Shown piece by piece: positions 1 through 9,429 of a stretch of 47,988 nucleotides of DNA. The stretch lies in the NCBI GenBank assembly GCA_032718475.1, contig JAUCBJ010005121.1, positions 1-47,988 on the forward strand, written 5' to 3'. This stretch comes from Nemertoderma westbladi. Its lineage: Eukaryota; Xenacoelomorpha; Nemertodermatida; Nemertodermatidae. The notes beneath the pieces were generated by a model, which saw nothing but the letters and a program-made list of their open reading frames with translations, did not search any database and was not told the origin of the DNA. The translations under genes were made by a program, and so were the position numbers. How positions within the stretch are numbered: the stretch's first letter is position 1; every line of letters starts with the position of its first letter.

Positions 1-880
1 CCTTGTCTTACAACGACCTGTGAGCAAAAGTGTGGTTTGTCGGCCGGATGGTTAAAACCCTCCATTAATGAGCATAATTGAATAAGTATTACTATCCCAA
101 TTTGATTTTTAATATTTAAAAAATTATGATTACAATACGTTAAACTTAATTAAAAAATACGTAACTAATGATGTACATAACATAGTTCACTTTAAAACAA
201 ATTAGGTTTTCAATAAAATTACCTTATCAGAGTATTAAAATTAAATTACGTAAATTTTTAGAAGGTATTGTAGGGGGTGGGCTGGCGCTGGCGCTTGGAT
301 TTATTTATTTCTTTATTTACATTTATTAGTATAATTAGAGACAGGGGCAGGAAGGAAGCTTGTCGAATTTACACAATTACTGTATAAGCAAATGCACTGC
401 AACGGCAGCCATCGCGCTGCTAGGTCTTTGGTGGCCTTGATTCTGAGTTAAGGAACATTGAAACAATTTCTAATATAACAATAAATTAAAAATATTCCAA
501 AGGCTGTTTTTCTGAACTAGTTGTTGGTGTAATAATAGGCCCTGCCCTACAAGAACAAAACTCAGTCTGGGACACTACCACAACACTGCCATGTAAATCC
601 AATCGCTGTCCATCCACAAAGTCAAGCAAGCTCCATCCACCGCCCTGTCAATCACATCGCGGCTTGGCCATTAACAAAAGCCAGTTCTCGGCGGGAATCT
701 GAGTTCAAAGGCATGCCGCAGAAGAGCGATGTAAACTGTTACCTTGAAATCATTTCAATGTGATTTCAATATGAGACAGAAAGTCTGGAATTTCGGTCCA
801 TCGATTTCAAGGTCATTTCAATATACCATCAATGTCATTTCAATGTCAATGCTACTTTCAATGATATTCTATGGACACAT
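1..880. other. Non-coding stretch, no gene recognised
   Basis: No convincing reading frame is visible. The stretch holds a TTTA-rich run near 300-330, which could be the tail of a minus-strand retroposon, and from about 730 to 870 a loose series of repeats of the motif ATTTCAATGT. I see no splice-bounded exon or RNA gene in it. Confidence 0.5.
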
Positions 881-935
881 TTTGATCAAACTTTGATCAA
901 TGTTTGATCAAAGTTTGATCAATGTTTGATCAAAG
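881..935. repeat. 11-bp tandem repeat, about 5 copies
   Basis: Five head-to-tail copies of an 11-bp unit built on the palindrome TTTGATCAA followed by a dinucleotide (AC, TG or AG). It lies directly beside the end of a broken BEL/Pao fragment, whose minus-strand frame runs into it. Confidence 0.85.
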
Positions 936-949
936 GAATGCTTTTTGAG

Positions 950-1826
950 AGCGGGACTGTAGTTGTTCTCCAACTTAGGTGGTTGTCGACGCCACAACAT
1001 TCCAACTTCAAAATGTCCAGTCGGTAGCAAACGTATGGTATCTTCCATCATCTCCAGCGACCGTTTCTCATCAGTGGACATGGTTAGGTCATACCCACCG
1101 GGTTCCATTGCGTCCCTATCCAGCCATTCGACGGTTCTGGCTCCTGTCTCGAGGTCCTGGCGTATCAATTCCTTCTGTAGCTCCTCCTCACTGTATTGGA
1201 AAATGTCTAGGTCTCGATATTTAGCCACCTGACCCTCCACTATGTCGGTATAAGTCAAAACGTTACTCAGATAAGTAGCGTGGGCCGCTGAACCAGACCC
1301 ACAGGTCTGATAACAGTAGTCCTCGGGTTCACCATCTGTCCGGTCATTGTAGAGTGGTTCCGACAACCTAACATTATCGGGATCAACTCCTCGTCCGACT
1401 CGCTAACGTCACTGTAGTGGTCAATACAGGTTCTCCTAAACTCGTCTATGTCTGGTGGTTCTACTAACGGTGGTTGAATTATAGGCTGTAATCCGTTGTA
1501 TCTATCCATTGGCTTGTCGCCACCTGTGAACTCATAGGACATGGGTACTTGTGTATACCAACCTAATATAGTCCTATGGGCATGTGGTCCATTTACATGC
1601 GGCTCAGCTGGTCTCGTTTCCCATATTTGGTGTGCGATCAGCTGTTCTGCACCAATTAACATAGAAACATTCCTATAACCTACCTGGTGTTTCGGTACTC
1701 TGAGCTTGTCAAAATATTCCTGTGCTATGGGACTCATCGGTGGCACCTTACCTAACTGCCTGCCGAACCCCTTCATAGCTAGACACTTAAATCCATCCAA
1801 TGGCAATGCTCTCCGTTCTTGTCGAG
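950..1826 (-). pseudogene. BEL/Pao retrotransposon Pol fragment (protease to RT linker), broken
   Basis: Two overlapping minus-strand frames (about 1267-1826, then 950-1366) together resemble the aspartic protease (A17 type) and the linker before reverse transcriptase of BEL/Pao elements. Recognisable parts are the segment NVSMLIGAEQLIAHQIWETR, which corresponds to the 'LIG.D...L' region after the protease, the following ILGWYTQ (usual form LGW...G), and FEVGMLWRRQPPKLENNY, which matches the conserved 'Y.v.llW' motif before the RT. The frame changes around 1300, so the copy is dead. No RT or integrase follows, because the fragment ends at the 881-935 repeat. Upstream it is cut by a MITE at about 1827. 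It is a different lineage from the element at 6660-14637. Protein identity is from motif recognition only. Confidence 0.7.
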
Positions 1827-2448
1827 TGTGGGGCGAGACACGTAGTCGGCGAGCCTTTGCATACGGTTCATATAGGGCAAATGGGGCATGTCCGTCTGTC
1901 TGTCTGTCTGTCCGTCCGTCCGTCTGGTAAATGTTTGAACGCGAATTTCTCGGCATCGCTCGTTCGGAATTGAACCAAACTTAGTAGGTAAGTAGTAGAG
2001 AGAAAGTTTAGAAAGTTTGTAAAGTTTGGTGAAAAATCATGCAGTCTGACGTCAGCTACGACAGATTATGTGGTTTTTAGAAAATGTTAAATTTCTCGGG
2101 AAGGCCTCATTTTCCTGAGCTGAAATTTTGGTGGCCTGTAGAGAATCATGAAGTCTATCTTTTACGAAATTGAAAAGTTAAGACATTTAATTGGGGATCC
2201 GCTAGAGACTCAGAAGTAATGACATAGGCCTACCGGTACGGTACTGCTGTACAGTGTTGCACTGGTAAGTACGAAATTGCAGAATAACAATTTGACACCA
2301 CCTAGCGGATTAACATATGATTGTATATCGAATGAATACATTTATAGCATGGGATATTGGGTCCAAACTAGACATGCCCCATTTGCTCTATATGAACCGT
2401 ATGCCAAGGCTTGCCGACTACGTGCTGCGCGAAGTCCCCACGAACGTG
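1827..2448. mobile_element. MITE-like element with about 65-bp inverted ends (GTGGGGCGAG family)
   Basis: The sequence at 1828-1892 (starting GTGGGGCGAGACACGTAG) returns inverted at 2371-2440 with a few mismatches. The shared inner part includes CATACGGTTCATATAG and GGGGCATGTC. The interior begins with a GTCT/GTCC microsatellite (1890-1925) and has no coding potential. The right end (2424-2448) is repeated at 45934-45960, and the left-end motif GTGGGGCGAG recurs at 44617 and 47552, so this is one member of a family. It interrupts the BEL/Pao fragment on its left. The exact right border is uncertain by about 10 bp. Confidence 0.75.
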
Positions 2449-3036
2449 TTTAGATGTTCCACTGATAGACCCTGACAGTCAGGTGACTTACCTGTGGCTA
2501 AAGATAAGATGGCTTTTTCTATCCAAGGGATGGAAATGTTAGGAGTCGGAGTTTCTTCGCACTGTTTGTCAATGTTCGCTTTAAAATATCATAATCTTTT
2601 TCCACTTCGGTCATTGGCCTGCCTAATATATTTTTGAAATGATCCCGTAGCACATTCTTGACTTTATTTGAATTGCTTGGAGGGGCTTTATTTTTCGTCG
2701 AGAAAAATTCTCAAGTCGGATATTGGAATGCCTCATAATTGTTCCATTTAATTTAGTGCTGTTCAACCAGTTACGAAGATGCCTTGTTGCCTTCTTGGAT
2801 TCTCGGAATGCAGTGCGCACTATTTCTGATTCAACTTCTGTTCCAACTTTGTTGACTCGATGCCACGAATGATATAGTTTTTTGGTCGTTTTTGATAGCT
2901 CGGATAGTTTGGAATTCCGAATTCGGATATTCCTTGTTTTGCGATTAAATTTCATTATCCTCACGTGTTTTTCAGATGTTTTTTCAAGATATTTGTGACT
3001 GAATTCATAAAGTTCTCCATTATGGTAAAATCCCAT
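2449..3036 (-). pseudogene. LINE (APE-RT type) fragment, linker and start of RT domain
   Basis: The minus frame at 2623-3036 is basic and shows the spacer typical between the endonuclease and RT of metazoan LINEs (K.LYHSWHRVNKVG followed by 'FRESKKATRHLRNW'). A shifted frame at about 2449-2610 continues with WIEKAILSLATGKSPDCQG and LSVEHLN, which correspond to RT motif 'aI..L..GKSpG.DGi..EHlk'. The two frames do not join, so the copy is decayed. It ends at the MITE border. It is not part of LINE families A or B described below as far as I can see. Confidence 0.6.
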
Positions 3037-3132
3037 GAGTGGGCGTCGGGTGGTATTTTTGACCGCAAACTTTCGATTTGTTCTGTTACAGCTGCATTGT
3101 ATTCATACAGTATATCAATACAGTTCTATATA

Positions 3133-3555
3133 GGGTTGGTGAGCGAAAAAATTGTTGGGCTAGAAACAATTTAATAAGGGGTAGCAAGGTGCCCTGATTC
3201 GAGTGGCGGGGTGTGTTTTTTGTAAAAACACGAGGAAACGGTCGAAATGGCGAGATTAATTAAGCGCGGAAAGCCAATCGACTGTGATTGGCTGTTACAG
3301 ATTTGACGTCACTACGCAGTGCTCCGTTAATTTTTTATCTTGGTTTCTATGGACAGCGATTTTCTATCCATTTAAATACACATTTAATCTCAATCATTTC
3401 ACAAGTGGCTTATCTATTGAAAGCGGAAAGTCTGGCGCATCTTTTGACACTATAAGTAGTTCAATTCATGTTGAAGAACATTGATAAAATGCTGTTCACA
3501 ATTGTAAGCCTTGATTCAAATGTTTCTAGCCCAGCAATTTTTTGTGCACCATCCC
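3133..3555. mobile_element. MITE with about 40-bp inverted ends and TA target duplication (Tc1/mariner-like)
   Basis: The left end GGGTTGGTGAGCGAAAAAAT at 3133 is mirrored by the right end finishing GCACCATCCC at 3555. The inverted match runs about 40 bp with a few mismatches, including the segment GGGCTAGAAAC. Both ends are flanked by TA (3131-3132 and 3556-3557), the target duplication of Tc1/mariner elements. At 423 bp with no reading frame it is non-autonomous. It sits in the intron just downstream (minus sense) of the astacin exon at 3603-3767. Confidence 0.8.
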
Positions 3556-3602
3556 TATTGTAATACAAATTTCATTAAGATCGCATTATAATGTTAACTT
3601 AC

Positions 3603-3767
3603 ATATGACCAACAACCATCGGAGAGGATAAATTCGATGTAATTGTGTTGGGTTGTACGTGGGACCATTCGGATGCAAGTATTTATATCTAACCAAAGTC
3701 TGGCAAACTCAACGGCGAACATAAGATCTGCGTCGTTGGATCCGTAGCTAAATGGTACAACCCAATT
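3603..3767 (-). CDS. Astacin-family metalloprotease, exon (start of catalytic domain)
   Basis: A 165-bp, phase 0-0 exon on the minus strand. The acceptor reads TTTTATTCCAG and the donor GTAAGT, both good consensus. It encodes 55 residues that match the start of the M12A astacin catalytic domain: NWVVPFSYGS (usual W..GVIPY.I), then TCIRMVPRTT (usual TCIRFVPRT), then YIEFILSDGCWSY (usual YIeF..g.GCWSYVGR). The zinc motif HExxHxxGFxHE would lie in the next exon, which I do not find in the window. Downstream of the donor are a MITE, a LINE fragment and other repeats. Either the intron runs past the window start or the gene is broken. Upstream neighbour: the propeptide exon at 4394-4507. Confidence 0.8.
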
Positions 3768-4393
3768 CTGGAATAAAATATTAAATAAAATGGGGAACAA
3801 TTCTTAACCGCTCAGTAATTAACCGCTCAGTCCATGAAAATTAATGTTTTGTTAATTAAATATACAGCACACATATTAATTTTCAGCCTTTTAAATAAAA
3901 TAACATTTAATTAACCGGTGGCTTTATTTAACATTGAGTATTCACATGAATTATTTATTAATATGAGAAATGGTTTTTATACATCACTCGAAATCTGCAC
4001 CAGTAGGCCTAGTCGGAATTTTAGCATTTTATATTTATTTAGTAGATTTAGTATTATTTGTACTATTCAATTTGGTCGGATGTTCACAAAAGTGTGAGCT
4101 TGATCATATTACTTACATACTTATACTACTGTAGGCCTACTTTTAAAACTATAATAAGATTGTTTTTATCGGCGTTAGTTCTGTTTCAATGCAGTGCTAT
4201 CATACTGTACACTGTACTAGCACACTGTACAGTGTGCTGGACAGTATTAAAATGTTGTTTTTGTTTATTAGTGGCGGATCAGAACCTAAGCCTGTGCGTT
4301 TCGTCGAATTATCAACGTTCGTTTCGTTGATAACAATAACAACAAATTTGTAAATTATAATTAAATTTACACGAAATTGTAAAAAAAACTGAC

Positions 4394-4507
4394 CCCGCTT
4401 TCATCTTTGTAATCCATCCACCGACCATTCAAGTAGCTGCTGGTCCCTCGATTATTTATGAGCTCGGTTATTATTTTTTTGGTTTCTGGTGTCAGTTTTA
4501 TATCGCC
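4394..4507 (-). CDS. Astacin-family metalloprotease, propeptide exon
   Basis: A 114-bp, phase 0-0 exon (38 codons) on the minus strand, with acceptor TATATTATAG and donor GTCAGT. The translation begins GDIKLTPETKKIITELI, matching the pro-segment motif of astacins (FEGDI.L...Q), and continues with an N.R..W stretch up to the catalytic-domain start carried by the next exon (3603-3767). The order, spacing and matching phase of the two exons support one gene transcribed leftwards. In astacins the Asp of this propeptide motif acts as a switch ligand on the active-site zinc (family knowledge). The exons with signal peptide, start codon and zinc site are not identified. Confidence 0.75.
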
Positions 4508-6640
4508 CTATAATATAATATATAAAGAGATTATCAGTGCTTACCTGTTTGGCTACCAACTATACAGGAAATGTGAATTATTGTTGAATTAATTCTGTAC
4601 GTACTATTTGCATGCAGGGCACACTTCACATTTACCATGTATACTATAGGAATTGTTCAATATATCTTAATCTTATCTTTTCTTATCAAATATCAATAAT
4701 TTGCTACGAACTTTGGTATGATGACAGTTAGACAACTTGTCATACTGCTGACAGAGCCGGATTTTTTAATTTCTGAACTATTTCGATATAACAAGACCTT
4801 AAAAATCTGAGAATAATAATAATAATTAAGCAGGTATTATTAGAGCGCCCTAACTCCAGGAAATCAGTTTCGAAGGCGCTGGGTGAGGGAGAAGAATATA
4901 CATAGCTGAGTGTTACTGATAGGCCCTGTTTAATGTTTTTAGACCACACCGGAAATTATTGAGATCGCGCGGTTGCAGTTCTGGGGGAGAGTGGTAAGCT
5001 ATTAAAAACAACAGGTGCTGAGTAAGAGAATGAGCGAGCGCCAAATAATATTACTAAAGTAAATTACCAAATTACTAAAGGATAGTATTTTTATTGCAAA
5101 CGACAGGTGCTGAGTACTTGCTAAAAATGTGGTGTATTGTAGTACAGTATGTAATACATGTATTTATTTATTTATATATTATATATATATATATGTAATG
5201 CATGTATATATTATATTAATACGTATTTTTATGAGTCGCATGTATTTTATATTGTATTTATATTTGTAGGCCCATGCATATATATTATTATTATTATTAA
5301 TATAAATTGACACCATAACTTAGAACCGATCAAAGATAGCATAATTATGGTGATGGGGTTTCCCCATAAAAACATATACGTAGTTTAAATCATGAGTTAA
5401 AAATTAATTAAATTACATTAAAATACTCCGAATTAAAATTATTACCGTATTTAATTGGTCTCAAAAAGGCCGTGCTAATTATGAGATTAAACGAAAAAGT
5501 TAAAAGGGTCAGAAGACTGGATGACATTCATGGAATGAAATAATATGTGTATTAAAATAAGATGAAATATATTTACGTATTAATAAAATGGTCTGACCTG
5601 ATGTCGTAAAAATGAGATAAAATATATGCGTATTAAATTTAAAATGAGATTCAATAAATACGTATTAAAAGGGTCAGAGTGGATGTGAAGTGAAATAAAA
5701 TATGTATTAATTAATAAAGCAGTATACAATATACGTCGTCATCTATTAGTATAAGTAATTGAGATGAGAGTTATTGATTCAACAGTTCATTAAGACGCAG
5801 CTGCAGCACACTGACCAGCTACAGGGAATATCACTTGAGTAGTGTTTATGAAATATCTCCGAAATAAGTCGATCAGACGAGATTTAAGCCCTACATTGTT
5901 TGTAAAATTCGCTTTGGTAATGCATTTGCAATGTAAGGTACTCGGAACCAAAAATCCGTATTTCCTAGATCCGTATTTATTTCGTGTGGGGGGTGTTCCG
6001 GGAACGTACCCGGACCCCAGAAGGAAATCGGGAACTGGAATGTAGTTTTTAACACTCGGTCCTTTTATTCCAAACAGACGTAAACACATTTCCTGATAAC
6101 CGGTATGAAATATACTTACAACAAAGCAAGTACCGTAGACAACAGGCTAATGGGTGGTACTGCATGGAAAACACAGTATATTATCATAAGACAGGTACAG
6201 TATGACAACGCACTAGTACACAATTATACTGTGTTATACTGTAAGCACTACAAGTGGTACTGTATGTAGGTACAACACACTCCACGAAAATTTACACAAA
6301 GGCATGGATATTGATCCATGAAATAAGTTCTAGAATAATGTTATATCATGTGAAAGACGTTGAGCACAATAGTTCAAAACATTACATAAAATGGTATATA
6401 ACCTAAATTATCCTAACAATATACAAAACACTTTTACAAATAATGCATATAAAGATTATATATGATTCCTAAAACATTTCTTAATTAAAAGATTCCATGA
6501 GTTATGATTACTTTAATCCCTATCTTAACCCTATCTAACCTATGACGATTAAACTACTATACTAAGTCAATTCCAAGTACTGTTCAAATAGATGAGTTTC
6601 AAGTTACTTAGTTATATTATTTATGGTGACACAGCAGAAC
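4508..6640. other. AT-rich non-coding region between astacin exons and BEL/Pao element
   Basis: No supported gene. Contents: a perfect 18-bp palindrome just outside it at 4220-4237 (GCACACTGTACAGTGTGC); AT microsatellite at 5160-5220; TTA run at 5283-5300; a degenerate repeat at about 5500-5720 in which AAAATATATGCGTATTAA-like and GGGTCAGA-like words recur; and an unassigned stretch 5770-6110 with an open minus frame of 99 codons that I cannot relate to a family. Upstream exons of the astacin gene may be hidden here. Confidence 0.5.
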
Positions 6641-6689
6641 TAGCTCAGATATTGGCTGGGGAAATATGGCTTGGGAGTCTTGTCCTTTC

Positions 6690-7535
6690 CAAGTCGGACC
6701 AAACGAATGGTTACTGAGCTTTACTGATCTTTACTGCGTTGACAATGATGTGGGCCAATTATTACGATTCAGGATTTTCTCTCTTATAAGGACGCGGTCT
6801 CCAACTTCTAATGAGGTCTTTGGGTTCTTCCACTTACGCCGTGCCTGTAACGTTTACATATAATTATCTTTCCATCGAATCCAGAATTGATCCGTGAGAT
6901 ATTGCACTCGTCGCCATCTACAGTACGTGACCCATATGTGAGGATGTCAGACTTATGAAAGCTATCCATTTGTGTTGGTGGGTGTCCATCTTCCTTTAAG
7001 GTCAAGATCACGGATGGGTTAAGAGGTTGGGGATCAACAGGGTCTGTTGATACATCCCAGAGTGGTGTTGAATTGATAATTGCAGATGCTTCAACCAAGG
7101 CTGTATGTAACTCATCCATAGACAGCCTCCGGGGTACCATGAGCATCAGAGTCGAATCTAAAATCCTCCTTATGGATCCTATCTTCCTTTCCCAGCTGCC
7201 TTCAAAATGAGAAGCATGAGGAGGATTAAATTCCCACTTTATACCTCGATCTTTCAAATCATGTTCTATCGCTTCAAAATCAATTTCTGCTGCATCCTCG
7301 TTATGTGCCCCTATAAAGTTTGAACCTCTATCACTATGCAGGGTTCTGCATAAACCACGTATACCTATAAATCGCCGAAGGGCATTCCTGAAGCTAGGTG
7401 TGTCCAACGAGGGCAATAATTCGATATGCACTGCCCTACATACGAGGCAAGTTAGAAGGAGTGCCCCTGTTTTCCGATTGCCTGTATTTTGTCATGTTGT
7501 TCTTCCCTCTGAAATCGTCCAGGGTCAAGTCCGGT
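6690..7535 (-). pseudogene. BEL/Pao integrase core and DUF5641 C-terminal domain
   Basis: The minus frame 6808-7431 carries the latter part of a D,D35E integrase core: LHSDRGSNFIGAHNE holds the second Asp and HASHFEGSWERKIGSIRRIL the Glu region (HFGGLWE..VKS.K in intact elements). It continues with ELHTALVEASAIINSTPL, the usual 'T.L.eieaiLNSRPL' motif. A shifted frame from about 6850 down continues with RRKWKNPKTSLEVGDRVLI, typical of the DUF5641 chromodomain-like tail. The frameshifts and the LINE inserted just upstream make it non-functional. Confidence 0.8.
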
Positions 7536-7549
7536 ATTTGTGAATGGTA

Positions 7550-8856
7550 CTAGTACTACTAGGATCGGCATGCTGCATTGCAGCTGCATTTTTAAGAATG
7601 CTGTGCCGGCTTGTCAACAAAATTGCACCGCCACAACTCCCTATCACCCATGACATTTGCTAGATCATCCGCATCTTTAAGACCAGTGTCCTTTAAGATG
7701 CGTCTCAAGAAAGTCATGGGCTGTCCACCATGCTTATTCACTCCATGAGGCTGCCAAAGTACAAGATTATGCACTGGCTGGTCCTTACGGCGAAAGCAAT
7801 GTCCTGCAAAGCGGAGGCGATTTTGTTCTAGTGTCAAGCTTGGGGGAACCAATAAGACACCTCCAATGTTATATAGTGTCTGGTTGGAGATGTGTGCATT
7901 GTACTTGACACAATGAACCCGGCGTAGCATTCTTGTGAATGTGCCATCCAGAGATTTGGTGTCCTCAGCAGTTAGAGCCCAGCATGGACTCCCGTAGAGG
8001 AGTACTGGAACTACTGCTGCTCTAAATAATCGGACCTTAAGTTTCCGATTAATTCTCGGTGACTTCCAAATCCTGGAAAGCCTATTCAAGGCTGCCCATG
8101 CTTTTCCCTTACGTATTCGAAGGTCCTCACCTGACTTCCGGATCCATGATCCCAGGTAACAGAAGTCGTCGACATGCTCAAGCATACCATCCTTTGAGCT
8201 TATGCTCATCCGATCAGAGACTTGCTGAGGACTTTCAAAGTTAACTGTCAGAATTTTGGTCTTTCTGGAGTTAATAAAAAGACCAACACTAGAAGCAGCA
8301 TGTTCTAATGAGCTGAGGAGCCGTTGGGCTCCCTCTAATGATTCTGAGAGTACTCCTAAGTCATCAGCAAAGTCTAGATCAGTTAGGTACTTGGCAGGAT
8401 TTCCTCGACTTCTGGAGCCAGTAGGTGGAGTTATCATCACCCCATCATCATTATGATGATCTAAGGACATGCGTAGAACATAGTCAACCACAATAATGAA
8501 TAAGAATGGTGCAAGTGTGTCTCCTTGGAGGACGCCCCATAACACTTCGAATGGTTCTGTGTCACCGTCAACAGTAGACACAAATGTTGTCGAACCATCG
8601 TATACTGATCTGATTGCTGCAATAATTTCATCAGGAATCCCATATAATGAAAGTATGCTGAACATACGTGAGCGAGAGACTGAATCAAAGGCCTTGAAGA
8701 AGTCAACAAAGATAACAGCCAGATGCCTGTCTTTCTTTTTTGATAATTCTTCAATTATCCTTCTAAGTGCCAAAATGGGCTCCATGGTCCCACGACCTTT
8801 ACGGAACCCATTCTGATTTCCACGGAGCAGTCTCTCAATGGGATCCCTGATGCGAT
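7550..8856 (-). mobile_element. 5'-truncated LINE, family A (APE-RT class), copy 1
   Basis: A 1307-bp minus-strand insertion into the BEL/Pao integrase, flanked by the 14-bp duplication TATTTGTGAATGGT (7536-7549 and 8857-8870). The 3' end (plus-left) carries a short TAG-rich tail (7550-7564). Only the RT and C-terminal part is present, the usual outcome of incomplete target-primed reverse transcription. A shorter copy of the same family is at 23963-24748. Confidence 0.9.
7592..8856 (-). pseudogene. LINE family A reverse transcriptase, 5'-truncated
   Basis: About 420 residues of an RT with motifs NQNGFRKGRGT, VIFVDFFKAFDS, GVLQGDTLAPFLF and LDFADDLGVLSES (catalytic FADD), then the thumb and a C-terminal tail containing RLRFAGHCFRRKDQP and LVLWQPHG. 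The core residues are intact, but the endonuclease and RT N-terminus are missing, so it cannot act alone. The frame runs without a stop into upstream BEL/Pao integrase sequence, giving a 606-codon hybrid frame (7592-9412). The clade is probably RTE-like or a related APE LINE. Phylogeny would be needed to assign it. Confidence 0.85.
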
Positions 8857-9412
8857 TATTTGTGAATGGTGGGACTTGCTCAAGCCTATCTTTGGGCAGA
8901 TCAGCCATTTGCTGGGATCCAAGTTTACCTATCATCATTTGGCAGAGGATACAGTTCTTAATGAAATCCTTGATGAGAGTTTGTGCCTTCATGAGATGAA
9001 ACCATGCACTACGGATGGCTCCATGAGTAAGATGTCTTCCCTGATGTCCTACATGACGATGGAAGTGATCTAGCAAAACTTCTGCTAGGGGGTGTTTCTC
9101 TGGTATCAGACAGGGGTGTTGAGCATCAAAAGGGATATCTGCCCTTCTAATTCGACCACCAACCAGAGGTGTACCATTTGCGTTCAAGAAAGGTGCCAAC
9201 TCTGCAATTGGATGTGATTCTGGAATGTGCCTTCCAGCTCTAAGCTCTCGCAGGATATCAGGATAGCAATCCTTCTGAGCATCCTGTACTAACACTTCCT
9301 CTGCATCAGAGATAAAAATAGGTGAGTTCATACATGTTGAACTGATAGTTTTAGATGGGTCCTTTTTGATTCGGATTCTCCTGAGGAGCATTCTACAAAA
9401 CTTTAGGACCAT
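8857..9412 (-). pseudogene. BEL/Pao integrase zinc-binding domain
   Basis: The minus frame shows GGRIRRADIPFDAQHPCLIP (the conserved 'GGRl..a.l....khPiiLP' motif preceding BEL/Pao integrases), then HFHRHVGHQGRHLTHGAIRS and NCILCQMMIGK, an H2C2 zinc-binding pattern. It ends in VPPFTN, where the family A LINE is inserted. The interrupted codons resume at 7535 on the other side of the insertion. Confidence 0.85.
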
Positions 9413-9429
9413 TTATCTATGACCATCTA

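Noticed and set aside
881-935. CRISPR-like array
   Set aside because: Eleven-base units without spacers are a simple tandem repeat, and the DNA is eukaryotic.
1070-1090. Another hammerhead core (TCATCAG next to TTTC on the minus strand)
   Set aside because: There is no room for stem II between the CTGATGA-like and GAAA-like words, and the site lies in BEL/Pao coding sequence.
2623-3036. Downstream astacin exon (frame contains GFYHN, similar to the GFYHE of astacins)
   Set aside because: The HExxH part is missing, no splice acceptor fits, and the rest of the frame resembles a LINE linker.
5790-6089. 99-codon minus-strand frame
   Set aside because: No recognisable motif or splice signals, and an overlapping plus-strand frame is equally long. 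I could not separate it from chance.
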